A DNA stretch of 64,000 nt from Porites lobata (taxonomy: Eukaryota > Cnidaria > Anthozoa > Scleractinia > Poritidae), in NCBI GenBank assembly GCA_942486035.1, contig CALNXK010000039.1, forward strand, positions 2,314,501 to 2,378,500. Direction: 5' to 3'. Each line of letters opens with the position of its first letter. Position 1 is the stretch's first letter. The notes beneath the pieces were generated by a model, which was not told the origin of the DNA, ran no database searches, and was given only the letters and a program-made list of their open reading frames with translations. Positions 60,601 through 64,000 of this stretch are shown here, in pieces. A program made the translations under genes and the position numbers.

Positions 60601-63447
60601 ACTTAACGCCCGATGATCCCCGCTGGATCGGGGCCTGGTGGCTAGGATACTTTTTCGGGGGTCTGCTGTTGTTGTGTACGTCTATAGCCCTGCTTGGTTA
60701 CCCTAAAGAGATGCCGGGAGCCAGAGAACGAAGAATGAATGCAATCAGAGAGGGTCTTCTACCTGCTCGCGATGAACACATTCAAGGTCGACTGAAGGAC
60801 ATTTTACCCGCTACAAAGGCTATTCTAACTAACAGGACTTTCATGTTTAACACCTGTGCATTTTGCTGTACTACACTCATCGCCACCGGTCTCGGACCTT
60901 TCGTCTCCAAGTTCATACAGTCACAATTCGGCAAGTCATCTTCAACGGCCGGTATGTATGAGCAATTACAGTGTTTTAGAATTTTAGGTTTGGACTAAGG
61001 AGCTGTGTCACTATTCTTAGGTATTTCCTACAACCCTAAAAACTTATATAGATCAAAGAAAATCCTGAAATGATGGTTCAGTTTTATTCAAAATTACTCT
61101 GCTGCTATACATAAACTCTTAGGGTGTGTTTTTTGCACTCTACGGCCAGGATGGAAACAGATTGCAACTTGAAAAAACTGGCCCAACTTTTTGAAGTTAA
61201 ACTACTGTGTTGACCAAAACAAAAACCGATCATGCTTTGTTTTCCCTTTAACGAGATCATGTGATATCTTTCTTTTGGAGTTCCAAGTATGAAAAATGAT
61301 GACCGAGAATTGCTAGCATCTCAGCTTTGACTTTGACTTAATGTGGAACTCTTCATGACTTAGCTCCTTTAAGTAGAGTTGTAGTCGAAAACATGTATCC
61401 CATTCGAAACCTTGGGCCTGACATGTTTTCCCTTTGTGTGTTTCCGCAGGAATTCTTTCCGGTATCGTAATTATCCCAGGGACTGCGGGTGGTATTTTCC
61501 TGGGGAGTTATCTTATCAAGAGAGTGGATGTGAGAAAGTCCTGTAAGATAGCCGCCAAGTATTGCTTCATTTTTCAATTCATCGGCACCTGGGCCGTGTT
61601 AACTTTCCTCATTCCCGGATGTAAGACCACGTTGCTCGCTGGAATCAGTCATCCGTATCCGTTCAACAACAGGTACAGTAATATCATTTAAGCATAAAAG
61701 CTGATGATCGCATAATTCTCTTGCTTAAGATCAGAGGCAGGCATGATTACTGTTGCAGAATAGATTTCGATTGTGGCGATAATGATGATGATGGTGATGA
61801 TGATAACGATGATTATGATGATGTTGATAAGCTCAATTATAGTACAGTCGATTTATCATAAGCTGTTGCTTATGACAAATCATTATGATGGCCACGATTG
61901 CTGTGATGATGGTGGTGGTGGTGGTGCTGATGATGGTGATGACGATGTTGATGGTGATGATGATGATGTTGATAAGTAATGGTAACAGGACTGAGTGGAG
62001 TCCAATTCGGTCTGTAATCATACGAGTGATTAACAAAATCGGACGACCGCGTAGCGGGAGTCCGATTTGTTTAATCACGAGTATGATTACAGACTGAATT
62101 GGACGACACGAAGTTCTGTTACCAATTAATCATAACTTTGACAAAATTTGTGATACAATAGGCTATTTTTTAAACCAAAACACAAGAAATTCGAAATTTT
62201 GTTTTGCTAGCAGTGAAAAAAAAAAGCCATTTAAGCGCGCGCGTGATGGCGCGTACTGTCCAATTACTTAGGCATGACGCGTACTGTCCTATCAAACTGT
62301 CCAATTAAGGCTGAAATCAGGGCAGTTGAGAGCCAATCAGATTTGACAATTTTGTTATAGTTATGATTAGCTCAATTATAGTACAGTCGAACCCCGCTTA
62401 ATACGGACACCTTATTATTACGGACAGTTTGCTTTGTTCCTGTGGAAAGCCACACATTTTCTCCAAATTCAACCCGCTCAATACGAACACGCGTTAATGT
62501 GGATAACGGATAAATGTTTCGTTAACAGCATATCAATGTTCCCAGTGTTACAGTAAACCGGATTGAATGATATTTTCAAGCATCAAACTAGTTATGCGGA
62601 GAACGGTTTTGTTTAAGTAATACACAGATGAGCCATTTTAGAGTGTTTTCGTGGATTTAGTCCGCAAAATGACGGAATTGTGAAAGTTGGTGATGTTTAC
62701 TTTGACGATGCGAATGTCCTCTTTTATTTCTTTCGTGTTTTGTTCTAATAAAAAGTGTGTTCTGACTCGAATAACATGACCCGCTTTATACGGACATCCC
62801 GTTAATACGGACACTTTCTTTGGCTCGTTCAGGTTTCGTATTAACGTAGTTTGACTGTATCAAACATTGGGCACTGTTAGTTATGGAAAAGACACTTCTA
62901 ACCTACTTACAGAGCAACGTAGTGCGATTAGGGGGTCAGATAGTCGACCACTCGTCGCTAGAGCACGATTTTATTTAGAATCAACTAAGCAACTTGAATA
63001 TTTAGAAAATCTCGCAACACACACAAAAAACTTTAGGACGTCCTATCCTGTCCTGCGTCGTACAAGTCCTGTTAGCTACTAAGAGTTACCGAGAACTTCG
63101 GTTAATAATGGTTTATGTAATATTTGAGGAGAGTTGTAGTTTACAATGTGCAAATTTCGTATAGAGCTGTTGTTTTGGTCGTGACACGGAGCTTTTAAAG
63201 TAAAGATTGCGTGACCATGAAGCAAGGTGGACACGATGTGGTGACTCTTGTTTCTATTTACAGGACCCTATCTGAAATAGACATTTCAGCGCCGTGTAAT
63301 TCTCTTTGTCACTGCAGTGGTCGTGATTACGATCCCGTTTGTGGAGTAGATAAAGTGTCGTATTTTTCTCCGTGTCACGCTGGATGCACGGTACAAGTCA
63401 AGGACAAAGAGAAGATGAAGAAGACCAACTTACTCTCTATTGAAAAG
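57628..63447 (+). CDS. SLCO: Organic anion transporter (SLCO/OATP family), 5' five coding exons, runs off window
   Basis: Plasma-membrane transporter for amphipathic organic anions (12 membrane segments in the family). Exons: 57628-57763, 59099-59664, 60588-60951, 61450-61672, 63264-63447; phases agree and give 491 residues so far of the usual 650-720. The Met at 57628 follows an in-frame stop (57607-57609). Visible: MQGMIATGLTAAGLTSLEKR (membrane segment 1 region), GTTPLFTLGPAYIDENV (4-5 loop), and the family signature DPRWIGAWWLGY (residues 244-255). A Kazal-like extracellular domain (residues ~441-471: C-x3-C-x-C, DYDPVCG, SPCHAGC) follows. Membrane segments 9-12 must lie to the right of 63447; I do not see the next exon before 64000. 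Subfamily (4A/4C-like) is a guess. Confidence 0.93.
58428..58500. repeat. Terminal fragment of the 4201-6256 element family
   Basis: GATTTAGCCAGGGCTAAAAG plus CGAAGCTC matches the left end of the 2.06-kb element; homology fades after ~70 bases. In SLCO intron 1. Confidence 0.65.
58500..58640 (+). repeat. GACGGCAACGAGAA family, third copy
   Basis: GGCGACGGCAACGAAAACAG, CACGTGCAGCACACTTTTTT and GTACATTTCTTTAC match the 10145-10650 repeat; it directly follows the 58428 fragment. Confidence 0.6.
58946..59041. mobile_element. 96-bp foldback MITE near SLCO exon 2
   Basis: GGGCCCAGTTGCTCGAAGC against GCTTTGAGCAACTCAGCCC, with ATGGTTAGC against GCTAACCAT inside. Ends about 57 bases before the exon 2 acceptor. 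Confidence 0.8.
60175..60348. mobile_element. 174-bp MITE with GGCC..CCACAC termini
   Basis: GGCCATGTCCACACGAATC is inverted relative to GATTTGTGTGGACAGGCCC. Flanking trinucleotides are TTA and TAA, only loosely like a PIF/Harbinger duplication. In SLCO intron 2. Confidence 0.65.
61773..61980. repeat. (GAT)n microsatellite
   Basis: Two stretches of imperfect GAT/GGT triplets with unrelated sequence (61826-61885) between them, in SLCO intron 4. Confidence 0.85.
61977..62369 (+). mobile_element. Composite double-foldback repeat, copy 2
   Basis: Collinear with 29620-30000 over the whole length, with TAATGGTAACAGGACTGAGT at the start and GTTATAGTTATGATTA at the end. A ~15-base AATTAAGGCTGAA-type difference near 62305 separates the copies. 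Confidence 0.8.
62384..62857. mobile_element. 474-bp pogo/Tigger-like MITE
   Basis: CAGTCGAACCCCGCTTAATA and GTATTAACGTAGTTTGACTG are inverted ends, flanked by TA on both sides (62382-62383, 62858-62859). Inner arms repeat TAATACGGACAC and TATACGGACATCCCG. No transposase remains. Confidence 0.8.
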
Positions 63448-64000
63448 GTAGGCACAGAAGATGAAGCAGAGTCAACGACATCGGGGAAAGAACCAAGGCT
63501 TAAGCCGTCATTTTTGTAGGTTAAGTGTAATACACCTTTCAAATGTGACTTACTGTAACCACATACGACGTTTCGAGCGCTTCCATTTCCACAGAACGCA
63601 CAGTCTCAGAGTTTATCGCAGTTAACTCACGAAATCATGTGCACCAACACTGGAAGGGCAAGAAGACAAAAAGTGTCCTACAATTTTGACTGAGACTTGC
63701 AGCAAGGTCTTCTTGAATATATCCAGACCCCTTCGCAGTCTAATTGTTCCTTGTTATCTACAACCGATAAAAGCCTAAGGAAATGAAATAGGTTCCCAGG
63801 ATGCAACACGTTCTCTTCAAATTTGCCTCAGGAGAGACTGAGAACGAGTCAGGGTTATCGTATCATTGCGTGTAGTGGGAAATTAACTGTTGGTCAGTGG
63901 ACACAGGTCTCTTAACAACATTCTGTTGCTAGTTATCTTTGTCGGCGCTAGCGGCATGTACTGATGATCGAAAAGTAGCCTCCATGCTGTACTACCCGCA
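63448..64000. other. Start of SLCO intron 5
   Basis: Follows donor GTAGGC. I see no exon resembling the rest of the Kazal-like loop or later membrane segments. Confidence 0.5.

Noticed and set aside
1..64000. A clustered multi-gene or defence-type system
   Set aside because: The four genes have unrelated known roles, different orientations and long spacers; nothing suggests joint function.

Overview
This window is animal nuclear DNA: about 62% A+T, GT-AG introns, four multi-exon genes, long gene-free stretches and a dense mix of short transposons. The proteins look like an early-branching animal. Together with the repeat content (numerous foldback elements, tRNA-derived repeats, and a 'GTCGAAACGTCAG' repeat family) this suggests an anthozoan cnidarian, most likely a stony coral. 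The organism call is an inference from remembered repeat and protein character, not from a search.

Layout. (1) 1430-11099, plus strand: a pantothenate kinase gene (PANK1/2/3 type) in seven exons; the short first exon is tentative. (2) 13292-25116, minus strand: a complete 14-exon NT5DC1 gene, a HAD-superfamily 5'-nucleotidase-like protein, convergent with PANK. (3) 29135-35512, minus strand: a complete 3-exon TMEM127 gene. (4) 35513-57569: 22 kb with no recognisable host gene, holding two decayed LINE retrotransposons, many foldback elements and an internally repetitive 450-bp element. (5) 57574-63447 and beyond, plus strand: the first five coding exons of an organic anion transporter gene (SLCO/OATP family), cut by the window end inside or just after its Kazal-like loop.

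The four genes do not form an obvious pathway. PANK makes 4'-phosphopantetheine precursors for CoA, NT5DC1 is a predicted phosphatase, TMEM127 is an endolysosomal membrane protein with a C-terminal PPxY motif, and SLCO is a plasma-membrane transporter. All splice phases that I assembled are mutually consistent, giving predicted proteins of 372 (PANK), 481 (NT5DC1) and 250 (TMEM127) residues and 491 residues so far for SLCO.

The most interesting non-gene signals are a 45-nt sequence present twice, identical, that folds as a hammerhead-type self-cleaving RNA with a self-complementary ACGU helix III (third copy broken by a 36-nt deletion); nested foldback transposons with an empty-site paralogue in the same window; a direct repeat spanning both splice sites of one NT5DC1 intron, as expected for intron gain; and palindromic E-box and X-box sites upstream of TMEM127 and NT5DC1. 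I found no prokaryote-style operon, CRISPR array or bona fide rRNA gene, and no undescribed multi-gene system.
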